The notes beneath the pieces were generated by a model, which saw only the letters and a list, made by a program, of their open reading frames with translations, was not told the origin of the DNA and made no database searches. The position numbers and the translations under genes are program-made. A stretch of 64,000 bases of DNA from Oscillospiraceae bacterium. GTDB taxonomy: Bacteria; Bacillota; Clostridia; Oscillospirales; Ruminococcaceae. Location of the stretch: positions 94,307 to 158,306 of the forward strand of contig JAGASN010000020.1 of the NCBI GenBank assembly GCA_017847875.1, in the 5' to 3' direction. Positions 1-8,329 of the stretch are shown here, one piece after another (position 1 is the stretch's first letter; every line of letters starts with the position of its first letter).

Positions 1-271
1 CTTCCGCATCAAGGCGGGCTTTTATGAATTCAACACATTCAAGAGCGTCCTTTTCCTGCTTGATGTAAACGTGGATAAGGGAATGGGTGCGGTCGCGCTC
101 AAGAAGTTCCTGTTCAATAAGGTCAACGTGAGCGATGTTCCATACAACGTTTTCAAGGTCGCTGTAATCTTCAACATAAATTCCCATATCCGCAACAACG
201 GTGCAAACGTCGCTTGCTCTTGCGGTATCTTCGGTTTTAACTTTTACGGTAAGCTCGTTCCAGGTTTCCAT
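1..271 (-). CDS. prmA: Ribosomal protein L11 methyltransferase, N-terminal part (runs off the window)
   Basis: The first 90 or so residues can be read on the minus strand from an ATG at 269-271, beginning METWNELTVKV and continuing with a VEDYSDLENV segment. This matches the N-terminal substrate-binding domain of PrmA, which trimethylates ribosomal protein L11 in the cytoplasm. The SAM-binding domain lies outside the window. The start lies 3 bases after the dnaJ stop, and prmA as last gene of the hrcA-grpE-dnaK-dnaJ operon is a common Firmicutes order, which supports the call. Identification rests on a short, variable domain plus context. Confidence 0.8.
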   Translation of the reverse strand, partial: METWNELTVKVKTEDTARASDVCTVVADMGIYVEDYSDLENVVWNIAHVDLIEQELLERDRTHSLIHVYIKQEKDALECVEFIKARLDAE

Positions 272-274
272 CAA

Positions 275-1441
275 TTAATCTCCCTTGAATGCGTCTTTGA
301 TTTTGTCAAAAAAGCTTTTGCGCTTTGCATAGTTTTTGTCGCTTGTGGAGGAATCAAAATCCCGGAGCATATCCTTCTGTTTTCCGGAAAGATTGGTCGG
401 AACTTCGATGTTCACTCTTACATATTGGTCGCCGCGTCCGCGGTTGTTGACGTATTGAATTCCCTTGTTGCGAAGGCGGAAAGTTGTTCCGGGCTGGGTA
501 CCTTCCGGAATGTTATAGGAAACTTTTCCGTCAATGGTGGGAACGGTTATTTCGTCGCCGAGAACCGCCTGGGCATAAGTAACGGGAATATCAACCCAAA
601 CATCAAAACCTTCGCGCTGGAAAATCGGGTCTTCCTTAACGGTAACGGTTACGTTAAGGTCGCCGGCAGGACCGCCGTTTGTTCCGTCGTCGCCCATTCC
701 GCGAACAACAAAAGTCTGGCCGTTATCAATTCCGGCAGGAATATCAACAGAGATTTTTTTGTTGTGGCGAACTCTTCCCATTCCGTTGCAGGTTTTGCAG
801 GGGTCGTTTATGACCTTGCCTTTTCCGCCGCAGCGTGAACAGGCTTTAACGGTCTGGATAACGCCGAAAGGACTGCGCTGCTGAACGCGAACCTGGCCGC
901 TTCCGCCGCATTCGGGACAGGTTTCCGGATTGGTTCCGGGTTTTGCGCCGGTTCCGTTACAATCGGAACAGCGTTCAAGCCGCTGGATCGGAATTTCCTT
1001 CTTGCAGCCTTTTGCGGCTTCCATAAAGGTGAGCTGAATACGCACCTGGGTGTCGTTTCCGCGGATAGGACCATTGGGGTTGCGGGTTTTTGTGGAACCG
1101 CCAAAACCGAAGCCGCTGAAAATATCGCCGAAAATATCGCTGAAATCGCCGAAATCTCCGTGCTGATACTGCTGATATCTTTCATAACCGCTTTGGCCGC
1201 CGCCATAGGAAGGATCTACTCCTGCGTGACCGAACTGGTCATAGCGGGAACGTTTTTGTTTATCGGAAAGGACTTCGTAGGCTTCGCCTACTTCCTTGAA
1301 TTTCGCTTCGGCGGTTTTATCATCCGGGTTAAGGTCCGGGTGATATTTTTTTGCCATTTTGCGGTAGGCTTTTTTTATTTCGTCGTCGGTTGCGCCTTTT
1401 TCAACGCCAAGGACTTCGTAATAATCGCGCTTATCCGCCAT
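275..1441 (-). CDS. dnaJ: Chaperone protein DnaJ (Hsp40)
   Basis: Co-chaperone that delivers unfolded clients to DnaK and stimulates its ATPase. The 388-residue product has an N-terminal J domain with the HPD tripeptide near residue 34, a Gly/Phe-rich linker (about 75-120), four CxxCxGxG zinc repeats ([32 protein letters not shown]) and a C-terminal peptide-binding region. Length is normal for type I DnaJ. The ATG is preceded by AAGGTGATG. It follows dnaK after a 193-base gap that holds a palindromic intergenic repeat, and is followed immediately by prmA. Confidence 0.98.
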   Translation of the reverse strand: MADKRDYYEVLGVEKGATDDEIKKAYRKMAKKYHPDLNPDDKTAEAKFKEVGEAYEVLSDKQKRSRYDQFGHAGVDPSYGGGQSGYERYQQYQHGDFGDFSDIFGDIFSGFGFGGSTKTRNPNGPIRGNDTQVRIQLTFMEAAKGCKKEIPIQRLERCSDCNGTGAKPGTNPETCPECGGSGQVRVQQRSPFGVIQTVKACSRCGGKGKVINDPCKTCNGMGRVRHNKKISVDIPAGIDNGQTFVVRGMGDDGTNGGPAGDLNVTVTVKEDPIFQREGFDVWVDIPVTYAQAVLGDEITVPTIDGKVSYNIPEGTQPGTTFRLRNKGIQYVNNRGRGDQYVRVNIEVPTNLSGKQKDMLRDFDSSTSDKNYAKRKSFFDKIKDAFKGD

Positions 1442-1532
1442 TTTTGCATCACCTTACTTTTCTTCATTTATAGCACTTTCTGCGCAGAGGAAAACCCCTG
1501 CGCAGAAACAGATTTATCATTGGTTTTGCTTG

Positions 1533-1600
1533 TAGGGGCGCACCTGCGTGTGCGCCCGTTTTTTTCGGGCGGTCACATAGGACCGCCCCTACGACGTTTG
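1533..1600. repeat. GC-rich palindromic intergenic repeat between dnaK and dnaJ
   Basis: Two short inverted repeats lie back to back (GGGGCGCAC..GTGCGCCC and GGGCGGTC..GACCGCCCC). The outer edges, TAGGGGCG and CGCCCCTA, are also complementary. Related GGGCGG...CCGCCC sequences recur near 26593-26632 and 45293-45323, so this is a dispersed family. No gene is visible in the gap. It lies inside the dnaK-dnaJ transcript and could form an RNA hairpin; that role is inference. Confidence 0.6.
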
Positions 1601-1634
1601 TTTAATATCGTTTTTCCTGAAAGGCAAAGCAAAA

Positions 1635-3488
1635 TCAGTTGTCGTTAACTTCGCGGTAATCTGCGTCAACATAACCGTCGTCACCGTGGTTGTTGCAATC
1701 GCCGCAGTTTCCGTCACAACCGGGCTGTGCGCCCATGTTGGGATTGCCGTTGGGGTTAGCCTGCTGATAAACTTTTGCGGAAACTTCGTAGAATTTTTCT
1801 TCAAGAGCTTTCTGTTTTGCCTTGATATCTTCGATGTTTTCGCCTTTAAGAGCTTCTTTAAGGTCGTTGATCTTTGCTTCAAGACCGGATTTATCGTCTG
1901 CAGAAAGCTTGTCGCCAAGGTCTTTGATGGTTTTTTCGGACTGATATACCATCTGGTCGGCGGCGTTGCGGGTATCGATTTCTTCGCGGTGTTTTTTGTC
2001 CTGTTCAGCGAACTGTTCGGCTTCTTTAACAGCTTTTTCGATATCCTCTTTGCTCATGTTGGTGGAAGAGGTAATGGTGATGTGCTGTTCTTTTCCGGTG
2101 CCAAGGTCTTTTGCGCTTACGTGAACAATGCCGTTGGCGTCGATATCGAAGGTAACTTCGATCTGCGGAATACCTCTGGGAGCGGGCATAATGCCGTCGA
2201 GGTGGAACATTCCGAGAGATTTGTTGTCTCTTGCCATTTCGCGTTCACCCTGGAGAACGTGAATTTCAACAGAGGTCTGGCCGTCTGCTGCGGTGGAGAA
2301 AATCTGGGATTTCTTTGCGGGAATGGTGGTGTTTCTGTCGATGATCTTGGTGAAAACTCCGCCGAGGGTTTCAAGACCGAGGGAAAGAGGAGTTACGTCG
2401 AGAAGAACAAGACCTTTGACTTCGCCGGAAAGAACGCCGCCCTGGATTGCCGCACCGATTGCTACGCATTCATCGGGGTTGATGCCTTTGAAAGGATCTT
2501 TGCCGGTGATGTTTTTAACTGCTTCCTGAACAGCGGGGATTCTGGAAGAACCGCCGACGAGAAGGATTTTGTCGAGGTCGGAAGCTTTAAGACCAGCGTC
2601 GGAAAGTGCCTGGCGAACCGGTCCCATGGTTGCTTCAACAAGGTCTGCGGTGAGTTCGTTGAATTTTGCTCTGGAAACGTTTACGTCAAGGTGTTTCGGG
2701 CCGGTTGCGTCTGCAGTGATGAAGGGAAGGTTTACGTTTGCCTGGGTCATGCCGGAAAGTTCGATTTTGCATTTTTCTGCGGCTTCTTTAAGGCGCTGCA
2801 TTGCCATTTTGTCGCTTCTGAGGTCAATGCCGTTTTCCATTCTGAACTGGTCTGCAAGATAGTTGATAAGTCTGTCGTCAAAGTCGTCGCCGCCGAGGTG
2901 GTTGTTACCTGCGGTTGCAAGAACTTCCTGGATTCCGTCGCCCATTTCGATGATGGAAACGTCGAAGGTACCGCCGCCGAGGTCATAAACCATGATTTTC
3001 TGGTCGTCTTCTTTGTCTGCGCCGTAAGCAAGAGCTGCCGCGGTGGGTTCGTTGATAATACGTTTTACTTCAAGACCGGCGATTTTGCCTGCGTCTTTGG
3101 TTGCCTGGCGCTGTGCGTCGGTGAAGTATGCAGGAACGGTGATAACTGCGGCGGTTACGGTTTCGCCGAGATATGCCTCTGCGTCAGCTTTGAGTTTCTG
3201 AAGAACCATTGCGGAAATTTCCTGGGGAGTATAGTTTTTTCCGTCAATGTTTACTTTATAATCGCTTCCCATGTGACGTTTGATGGAAGTGACGGTTCTT
3301 TCGGGGTTGGTAACAGCCTGGCGTTTTGCTGCCTGGCCGACTACACGTTCACCGGTTTTGGAAAAACCGACAACGGAAGGGGTGGTTCTTGCGCCTTCGG
3401 GGTTAGGGATAACAACAGCTTCGCCTGCTTCCATAACTGCAACGCAGGAGTTAGTAGTACCAAGGTCAATACCGATGATTTTTGCCAT
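1635..3488 (-). CDS. dnaK: Molecular chaperone DnaK (Hsp70)
   Basis: ATP-dependent cytoplasmic chaperone. The 617-residue product starts with the actin-fold phosphate loop GIDLGTTNS (about 6-14), contains [10 protein letters not shown] and the [11 protein letters not shown] loop typical of Hsp70, then the substrate-binding domain and a helical lid. It ends in a Gly/Asn/Asp-rich tail with DADYREV. Length is typical of Gram-positive DnaK. A strong GGAGGAAT site precedes the ATG. It lies between grpE and dnaJ, and the operon carries CIRCE operators for HrcA. Confidence 0.99.
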   Translation of the reverse strand: MAKIIGIDLGTTNSCVAVMEAGEAVVIPNPEGARTTPSVVGFSKTGERVVGQAAKRQAVTNPERTVTSIKRHMGSDYKVNIDGKNYTPQEISAMVLQKLKADAEAYLGETVTAAVITVPAYFTDAQRQATKDAGKIAGLEVKRIINEPTAAALAYGADKEDDQKIMVYDLGGGTFDVSIIEMGDGIQEVLATAGNNHLGGDDFDDRLINYLADQFRMENGIDLRSDKMAMQRLKEAAEKCKIELSGMTQANVNLPFITADATGPKHLDVNVSRAKFNELTADLVEATMGPVRQALSDAGLKASDLDKILLVGGSSRIPAVQEAVKNITGKDPFKGINPDECVAIGAAIQGGVLSGEVKGLVLLDVTPLSLGLETLGGVFTKIIDRNTTIPAKKSQIFSTAADGQTSVEIHVLQGEREMARDNKSLGMFHLDGIMPAPRGIPQIEVTFDIDANGIVHVSAKDLGTGKEQHITITSSTNMSKEDIEKAVKEAEQFAEQDKKHREEIDTRNAADQMVYQSEKTIKDLGDKLSADDKSGLEAKINDLKEALKGENIEDIKAKQKALEEKFYEVSAKVYQQANPNGNPNMGAQPGCDGNCGDCNNHGDDGYVDADYREVNDN

Positions 3489-3566
3489 AATTATATTCCT
3501 CCAATTAAGTTAAAAATTTACAAGTTTGATTATATTAAAAAGTTTTGCCTTTGATTAACAAATTTA

Positions 3567-4082
3567 TCAGTTCGCAACGGTTACCATGCTGAAGCGGATA
3601 ACTTTATCGTTAAGGGTATATCCTTTGCGGTAGCAATCGGTAATTACGTTTTCACCGTAAGCCGGATCGTCGGTGTGCATAACCGCTTCGTGAAGGTTGG
3701 TGTCAAACTGTTCTCCGACATCGGGAATTTCTTTAACGCCCATTCCGTCGAAAACTTCTTTAAGAGAATTCTGGATAAGAGAAATGCCCTTTTTGAATTC
3801 TTCGTCCTTACATTCATAGTTAAGAGCTCTTTCGAAGCTGTCGAGAATGGGAAGAAGCTTTTTGACGGATTCCGCGGTGGCGTCGCCGTAAATGGCGTCC
3901 TTTTCGCGCTGACTGCGCTTGCGGAAGTTGTCATATTCCGCAAGGGTGCGGAGATATTTGTCATAAAGTTCGTCCTTTTCGGCTTTAAGAGCCTCAAGTT
4001 CTTCCTTAATGGTTTCAAGTTCCGTTTTTTCTGCGGGAACTTCGGTCTGCTCTTCTGTGGGGGTTACTTTTTCTTTATCCAT
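3567..4082 (-). CDS. grpE: Nucleotide exchange factor GrpE
   Basis: GrpE releases ADP from DnaK. The product has an acidic N terminus, a long coiled coil (about 25-85, ending YDNFRKRSQREK) and the C-terminal beta domain ending in VIRFSMVTVAN. An upstream GTG and ATG at 4091 and 4088 are possible starts, but AGGTGAT spans them and is ideally placed as ribosome binding site for the ATG at 4082, so I chose 4082 (171 residues). The start overlaps the end of hrcA by 8 bases, suggesting translational coupling. Confidence 0.96.
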   Translation of the reverse strand: MDKEKVTPTEEQTEVPAEKTELETIKEELEALKAEKDELYDKYLRTLAEYDNFRKRSQREKDAIYGDATAESVKKLLPILDSFERALNYECKDEEFKKGISLIQNSLKEVFDGMGVKEIPDVGEQFDTNLHEAVMHTDDPAYGENVITDCYRKGYTLNDKVIRFSMVTVAN

Positions 4083-5121
4083 TTTCATCACCTGTTTTTC
4101 TTTGATATGTTATAGAAAGCAGTGTGCCGAGTTTTTCAGCAAAATATTCAAGATGCGGGATAAGCCTTGAATAATCCATTCTTACCGGTCCGATAAGACC
4201 GATGGTTCCGCAATCGTTTTCTCCGATATTGAACCTTGCAACAAGAAGCGAACTTCCGGAAAGCTGGGAAAGGCTGTTTTCTTTTCCTATAAAAACCGTT
4301 ACGCCGGAAGGGTTGTTTCCGATAACCGGCCCGAGCTTGTCGCGTTTTGAAATAAGCTTCATGATTTCAAGCGCCCTGTCGGAATATTCGTTATAGGTAA
4401 GAAGCTTTTCCTGACCGCCGAGGTAATACTGACCGTCATAAACTTCCTTGCAAAGTTCATAAATTCCAACGATAAGCGGATTAAAAACTCCGGAATATTC
4501 CCCAAGCTGGATCGAAACCGCGTTGACGAATTCCGCGCTTATATCCTTAAGGGTGTGTCCGCAAAAACGGTCTTTCGCAAATTTGCGGAAGAAATCCGCA
4601 ATTCCGGTGTTGACCCGGAAGCCAAGCCGGCAAACCTTGCTTTTAACAACGCCGTTGGAAGCGATTACCAGAAGAACAACGGTGGTTGCGTCCGCCGGAA
4701 CTATATCGATGTGCTCAACGGTAACGTAGTTTGGCGTTGTTGTCATTGCAACGGTGGCACAGCCGGTATATTCCGCAAGGGCTTCGGCGGAATCCGCAAG
4801 GAGCTTATCCGGGTCCGGATCGCTTATGTTGAACAAGGCGTCAATTCCGTCTTTCTCGTCCTCTGTAAGAGGTTTTACTCTCATAAGGCTGTCGATATAT
4901 GCCCTGTAGCCAAGATGGGAAGGAACCCTTCCTGCGGAAGTGTGGGGCTGTTCAAGAAAACCCATTTCAAAAAGCGCGGCCATTTCGTTTCTTACCGTTG
5001 CGGGAGAAACGGAAATTTCCGGGAATTCGGAAAGCGTTTTTGAACCGACCGGTTCGCCTGTTCTGATATAAGTTTCAACAATTGCGGAAAGGATTCTTTT
5101 TTTTCTGTCGTCGAATCTCAT
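4075..5121 (-). CDS. hrcA: Heat-inducible transcription repressor HrcA
   Basis: Repressor of class I heat-shock genes that binds CIRCE, with activity maintained by GroEL in studied species. The 348-residue product has an N-terminal winged helix (RKKRILSAIVETYIRTGEPVGSKTL, about 6-30, split by family-typical positions) with the conserved SPATVRNEMA recognition region, followed by the GAF-like dimerisation domain. A GGGAGGCG site precedes the ATG. It is first in its operon and lies directly downstream of two CIRCE copies, so it should repress itself. Confidence 0.97.
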   Translation of the reverse strand: MRFDDRKKRILSAIVETYIRTGEPVGSKTLSEFPEISVSPATVRNEMAALFEMGFLEQPHTSAGRVPSHLGYRAYIDSLMRVKPLTEDEKDGIDALFNISDPDPDKLLADSAEALAEYTGCATVAMTTTPNYVTVEHIDIVPADATTVVLLVIASNGVVKSKVCRLGFRVNTGIADFFRKFAKDRFCGHTLKDISAEFVNAVSIQLGEYSGVFNPLIVGIYELCKEVYDGQYYLGGQEKLLTYNEYSDRALEIMKLISKRDKLGPVIGNNPSGVTVFIGKENSLSQLSGSSLLVARFNIGENDCGTIGLIGPVRMDYSRLIPHLEYFAEKLGTLLSITYQRKTGDENG

Positions 5122-5154
5122 ATTAAAAACGCCTCCCTGTTTCGTATTCTTGAT

Positions 5155-5181
5155 TTAGCACTCATCTCTTTCGAGTGCCAA
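5155..5181 (-). promoter_or_regulatory. CIRCE operator, proximal copy
   Basis: TTAGCACTC, nine bases, GAGTGCCAA. This matches the CIRCE consensus TTAGCACTC-N9-GAGTGCTAA with one change. It lies just downstream of the -10 box of the hrcA promoter, a normal position for HrcA repression. Confidence 0.95.
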
Positions 5182-5188
5182 CAACTAT

Positions 5189-5216
5189 ATTATACTGATA
5201 TTTTTTCCGTTGTCAA
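5189..5216 (-). promoter_or_regulatory. Sigma-A type promoter of the hrcA operon
   Basis: On the minus strand TTGACA (5216-5211) and TATAAT (5194-5189) are separated by 16 bases. Both hexamers are perfect. The promoter is flanked by two CIRCE elements. Confidence 0.9.
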
Positions 5217-5243
5217 GCGAATATACAAAATATTCACAAATTT

Positions 5244-5270
5244 TTAGCACTTTTTTAATCGGAGTGCTAA
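5244..5270 (-). promoter_or_regulatory. CIRCE operator, distal copy
   Basis: TTAGCACTT, nine bases, GAGTGCTAA: a second CIRCE with one mismatch, upstream of the -35 box. Two operators flanking one promoter would allow tight repression by HrcA. Confidence 0.9.
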
Positions 5271-5281
5271 TTTTGTCGAAA

Positions 5282-5666
5282 TAAGACATATTTTATAATG
5301 TTAGATAAATATAAAATATCCATACTACGATTTAAAAGTAATATCCGAGCCGCCGAGATAAAATAAAAACCGCCGTCGGCCTGTACGATGGCGGTTGAGA
5401 TTAAAAATTTTTATTTTTCGGTGGAGCGTTTTAGTTCCCTTTGTTAAGGGGACAGCGTTTGCGGGAGCAAACAGCAGGGGTTAGAAACTTTTCTTTCAGG
5501 CGACTGCTCTTGCGGAACCCAAAATATTCTGCGGCATAACGCCTTGAATATTTTGACCGCGGCGCCAAACCTTGCTCGCTGTTTCGCCCACTGGGCGCGC
5601 TTCGCAAGCTTTGCCCGGTTTCTTTTGGTTACAAAAGAAATGGGGTGCGATATAAATAAAAACACA
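5282..5666. repeat. Intergenic stretch with a composite dispersed repeat
   Basis: No protein gene is seen. From about 5420 the sequence matches 45158-45296: a GTGGNGCGTTTTAG start, a short hairpin ending in GGGGAC, AGCGTTTGCGGGAGCAAAC, then TAGAAA..TTTTCTTTCAGG, and at the far side a hairpin TTTCTTTTGGTT..AAAAGAAA followed by TGGGGT. Here about 115 extra bases (5499-5615) sit in the middle of the repeat; at 45 kb they are absent. The inserted part is annotated separately. Confidence 0.7.
5499..5615 (-). repeat. Structured dispersed element, copy 1 (possible RNA)
   Basis: Read on the minus strand this contains nested hairpins: AAAGCTTGC with GCAAGGTTT, CGCCC-AGTG-GGGCG, AAAATATTC with GAATATTTT, and a CCGCAAGAG end. 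A second copy at 63405-63516 has the same arrangement, with paired bases changed on both sides of the stems. It sits inside a repeat that lacks it elsewhere, so it looks inserted. I know no named family for it. Confidence 0.6.
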
Positions 5667-5670
5667 CCCC

Positions 5671-5695
5671 TTTACGGAGTGTGTTTAAAAATTTT
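5671..5695 (-). terminator. Terminator after ybaK
   Basis: Hairpin AACACACnCC..GGnGTGTGTT; on the minus strand it is followed by a T-rich run. It overlaps the last codons of ybaK. Confidence 0.7.
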
Positions 5696-6185
5696 ATTCT
5701 TCAACTGTAATATCCGCCGTTTTTCCGTTTACCAAAGGAATCAGCAGCGAAGGCTCAATTTCAATCTGCCTTCCTATTCTTCCCGCGCTTACGGTAACGG
5801 TTTTTAAATCAAGGATAGCCTCGTGGAAAACTGTCGGAAAAAGTTTTTTCATTCCGATTGGGGAACAGCCGCCGTGGATATAACCGGTCAGACCAAGCAA
5901 ATCTGCGGAAAGGACCATTGCAACGCTTTTTTCGCCAACAGCCTTTGCGGCTTTTTTATAATCCAATCTTGCGGCACCCGGAACGACAAAAACATAAAAA
6001 TTTCCTTTTCCGGCCTTGAGAACAAGGGTTTTGTAAACTTCGGAAACGTCCTTTCCGATAAGTCCGGCAACGGTAACCGCGTCGCAGGGAGCGCCTTCTT
6101 CGATTTCGTATCCATGGGGAATATAGGGAACCTTTTTCTGGTCAAGGATACGCATAACGTTGGTTTTATCGTCGTTTTTCTTCAA
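5694..6185 (-). CDS. ybaK: YbaK/EbsC family Cys-tRNA(Pro) deacylase
   Basis: Editing hydrolase that removes cysteine mischarged on tRNA-Pro. The 163-residue product is a single YbaK/ProX-type domain with the conserved K-T-L-V stretch (VYKTLVLKAG), the GAARLDYKKAAKA segment and GYIHGGCSPIGMKK, which is characteristic of YbaK. It starts with TTG, chosen because GAGGTG lies just upstream and no better start exists. It follows the GDPD gene with a 3-base gap, so the two are probably cotranscribed. A terminator overlaps its end. Confidence 0.92.
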   Translation of the reverse strand: MKKNDDKTNVMRILDQKKVPYIPHGYEIEEGAPCDAVTVAGLIGKDVSEVYKTLVLKAGKGNFYVFVVPGAARLDYKKAAKAVGEKSVAMVLSADLLGLTGYIHGGCSPIGMKKLFPTVFHEAILDLKTVTVSAGRIGRQIEIEPSLLIPLVNGKTADITVEE

Positions 6186-6188
6186 AGC

Positions 6189-7016
6189 TTACACCTCGGT
6201 AATATCAAAATTTTCACCGACGAAGGTTGAAAAACCTTCAAAAGCGGCTTTTTCAACGTCTTCCATGGAATGAACGGTCCAGGCGCAAAGCCTTGTTCCG
6301 TAAAAACGGCAAAGTAAGAAGCCAAGGCTTTTGTCTTCCCATTTATAGGAGATAAAATCCGGTTTTGATTTATAGTTGAGCAAAAGGTTGGAAAGTCCCC
6401 AGCCGAGAATACCTTTAACTCCAAGGTGGCCGTTTCCGGCGGAAAGCTGGCCGCGGATAACTTCCGGATGGTTGTTTTTGAACCATTCAAGAACAAAGGG
6501 GTTGAAACTTATTACGTTATAAAGACCTTTGTAATCTTTAAGGATCTGATAAACCTCTTCAAGAAAATCGGAATCAAAAGCGGCACCGGCGGTTTTGATT
6601 TCGCAGGAAACCGGAACTTCGCCGAGAACTTCAAGAACTTCGGTGAAAAGCGGAATTTTTTCTTCCGTTTTGTTAAGGCGAAGTTCGGAAATTTCATCAA
6701 AAGTCAGTTCAGAAACCGCTTTGTCAACTCCGCAAAGGCGCTTGAGATTAAGGTCATGGAAAACAACGATTTTTCCGTCTTTTGTGGGCTGAACGTCCAG
6801 TTCAACGCCGATTTCTTTTTCGGCGGATTTTTTAAAAGCGGGAATGCTGTTTTCCGGAAGATTTTCGTCCCAAAAACCTCTGTGGCAATATGCGACCGGC
6901 ATATCGAAAAAGCGGAATTTGTTGGGGGTCGTCATATAGACAAAAGCGCAGGCAATCAGAAGAAAAATTATGATGAGCACCATAACAATTGCGGTGAGCA
7001 CGGGGTTTTCGAGCAT
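6189..7016 (-). CDS. Membrane-anchored glycerophosphodiester phosphodiesterase
   Basis: Hydrolyses glycerophosphodiesters to glycerol-3-phosphate plus an alcohol. The 275-residue product has an N-terminal membrane helix (about 7-28), then a TIM-barrel GDPD domain with the motifs AYCHRGFWDENLPENS (HRG..EN), GVELDVQPTKDGKIVVFHD (ELD...HD) and a later SCEIK strand. The HRG, E-x-D and HD residues expected for catalysis and metal binding are present. Orientation of the catalytic domain relative to the membrane cannot be fixed from sequence. The start overlaps the MFS stop by one base (ATGA), so the two are an operon. Confidence 0.92.
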   Translation of the reverse strand: MLENPVLTAIVMVLIIIFLLIACAFVYMTTPNKFRFFDMPVAYCHRGFWDENLPENSIPAFKKSAEKEIGVELDVQPTKDGKIVVFHDLNLKRLCGVDKAVSELTFDEISELRLNKTEEKIPLFTEVLEVLGEVPVSCEIKTAGAAFDSDFLEEVYQILKDYKGLYNVISFNPFVLEWFKNNHPEVIRGQLSAGNGHLGVKGILGWGLSNLLLNYKSKPDFISYKWEDKSLGFLLCRFYGTRLCAWTVHSMEDVEKAAFEGFSTFVGENFDITEV

Positions 7017-8311
7017 CAGTCATCGCCTCCGACATCAAGAGCTTCAAGTTTATCTTTGGGCTGGACCGGTTTGCTGTCGCCGTGTTTAACCTGCATAAGC
7101 ATAAGGAATGCGATGGTTTCCATGATTACGGCATAAGGGAAAAGAATTCCGTAGTTATCGATTTTTTCAATAAGGAAACCTACAAGCATGGGAGTTACGA
7201 TCTGAGCCGCCATTGAAGCAGTGTAGTAATATCCGGTATATTTTCCGATATCGCTGCCCTGGCTCATTTCCCAGATGATCGGGAAGGTGTTTACGATAAC
7301 GCAGGCGTAACCGAAACCGATTATTACGAAGAAAGGAATAAGATGCATTCCGGCGCTTCTGAAGAAAGACATTACAAGGAAGCAGAAGGCCATTACGGAA
7401 AGACCGATCATAACGGCTTTTTTGCGTCCGAATTTTGTTGCAATCATACCGGAAGGAAGATAGGAAATTATGGAGCAGACGGTTGCGACCATAAGATAGT
7501 TCGCGAAGCTTCCGCCTTTAACTTCAAGGAAGTTGGTCATATAAAGGCTGAAGAAAGTTGTAACCGCGTTATAACCGAAGAAGAAGAACGCAACGCAGCC
7601 GAGCATAAAGATAAGGCTTTTAAGAACGTCTTTCGGCATTTTTTTGCCTTTGGAAAGTTCGCGGTTAAGTTCCTCTTCGGTGCTTTCATAACCGCCGGTT
7701 TCTTCCATTTCCTTAACAAGTTTGTTTTCGCGAACGGTGAGAACAAGAATAACAACGGCGCCGATCATAATGCAGGCGATGATTCCAAAAATCGGGAAAA
7801 AGTTCGGTTTTCCTTCTTTCGGAACAAGAAGGCTTATGAGAGCAAGGGAAATAACGCCGCCGACTGCGCCCATAAGGTTGATAACCGCGTTGCCTTTGCT
7901 GCGGAGTTTTTTCGGGGTTACGTCCGGCATAAGAGAAACCGCAGGGGAACGATAAGTTGCCATTGCAAGAAGGGTAATTCCAAGGCAAAGGGCAAAACCG
8001 AGAAGATTTTCTTTGTTGTCAAAATAAGGAAGGAAAAGCATGCCTATAACGGAAACGGTTGTTCCGAAGATTATATAAGGGGTGCGTTTTCCGATAGGAG
8101 TATGGGTTTTGTCGGAAAGGGAACCGAAAAGAGGAAGCATTATGAGAGCGAGCATATTGTCGATCGCCATAATCTGTCCGGTGGCGCCTTCGCCGATTCC
8201 GAAGGTGTTTTTAAGGATAAGCGGAATAATTCCGTCATAGGCCTGCCAGAAAGTGCAGATAGAAAGGAAGGCAAGACCAACCAAAAGGGTGCGTTTATAA
8301 TTGAGTTTCAT
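7016..8311 (-). CDS. MFS transporter (GPH/sugar-cation symporter-like)
   Basis: Integral membrane carrier of 431 residues with about 12 helices. Loop 2-3 carries GSLSDKTHTPIGKRTPYI, which fits the GPH/major facilitator motif (SD+...GRRRPYI). The cytoplasmic loop around residues 205-230 is charged (ENKLVKEMEETGGYES). The substrate cannot be read from sequence; sugar or glycoside is the usual one for this group. It lies upstream of and overlaps a GDPD gene, and follows the E2-like gene by 18 bases, so the four minus-strand genes may be one unit. Confidence 0.85.
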   Translation of the reverse strand: MKLNYKRTLLVGLAFLSICTFWQAYDGIIPLILKNTFGIGEGATGQIMAIDNMLALIMLPLFGSLSDKTHTPIGKRTPYIIFGTTVSVIGMLFLPYFDNKENLLGFALCLGITLLAMATYRSPAVSLMPDVTPKKLRSKGNAVINLMGAVGGVISLALISLLVPKEGKPNFFPIFGIIACIMIGAVVILVLTVRENKLVKEMEETGGYESTEEELNRELSKGKKMPKDVLKSLIFMLGCVAFFFFGYNAVTTFFSLYMTNFLEVKGGSFANYLMVATVCSIISYLPSGMIATKFGRKKAVMIGLSVMAFCFLVMSFFRSAGMHLIPFFVIIGFGYACVIVNTFPIIWEMSQGSDIGKYTGYYYTASMAAQIVTPMLVGFLIEKIDNYGILFPYAVIMETIAFLMLMQVKHGDSKPVQPKDKLEALDVGGDD

Positions 8312-8329
8312 TTTTTGGACCTCCTAAAA

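Noticed and set aside
1686..3554. A 620-codon plus-strand frame opposite dnaK
   Set aside because: dnaK is certain on the minus strand and the opposite frame has no recognisable domain.
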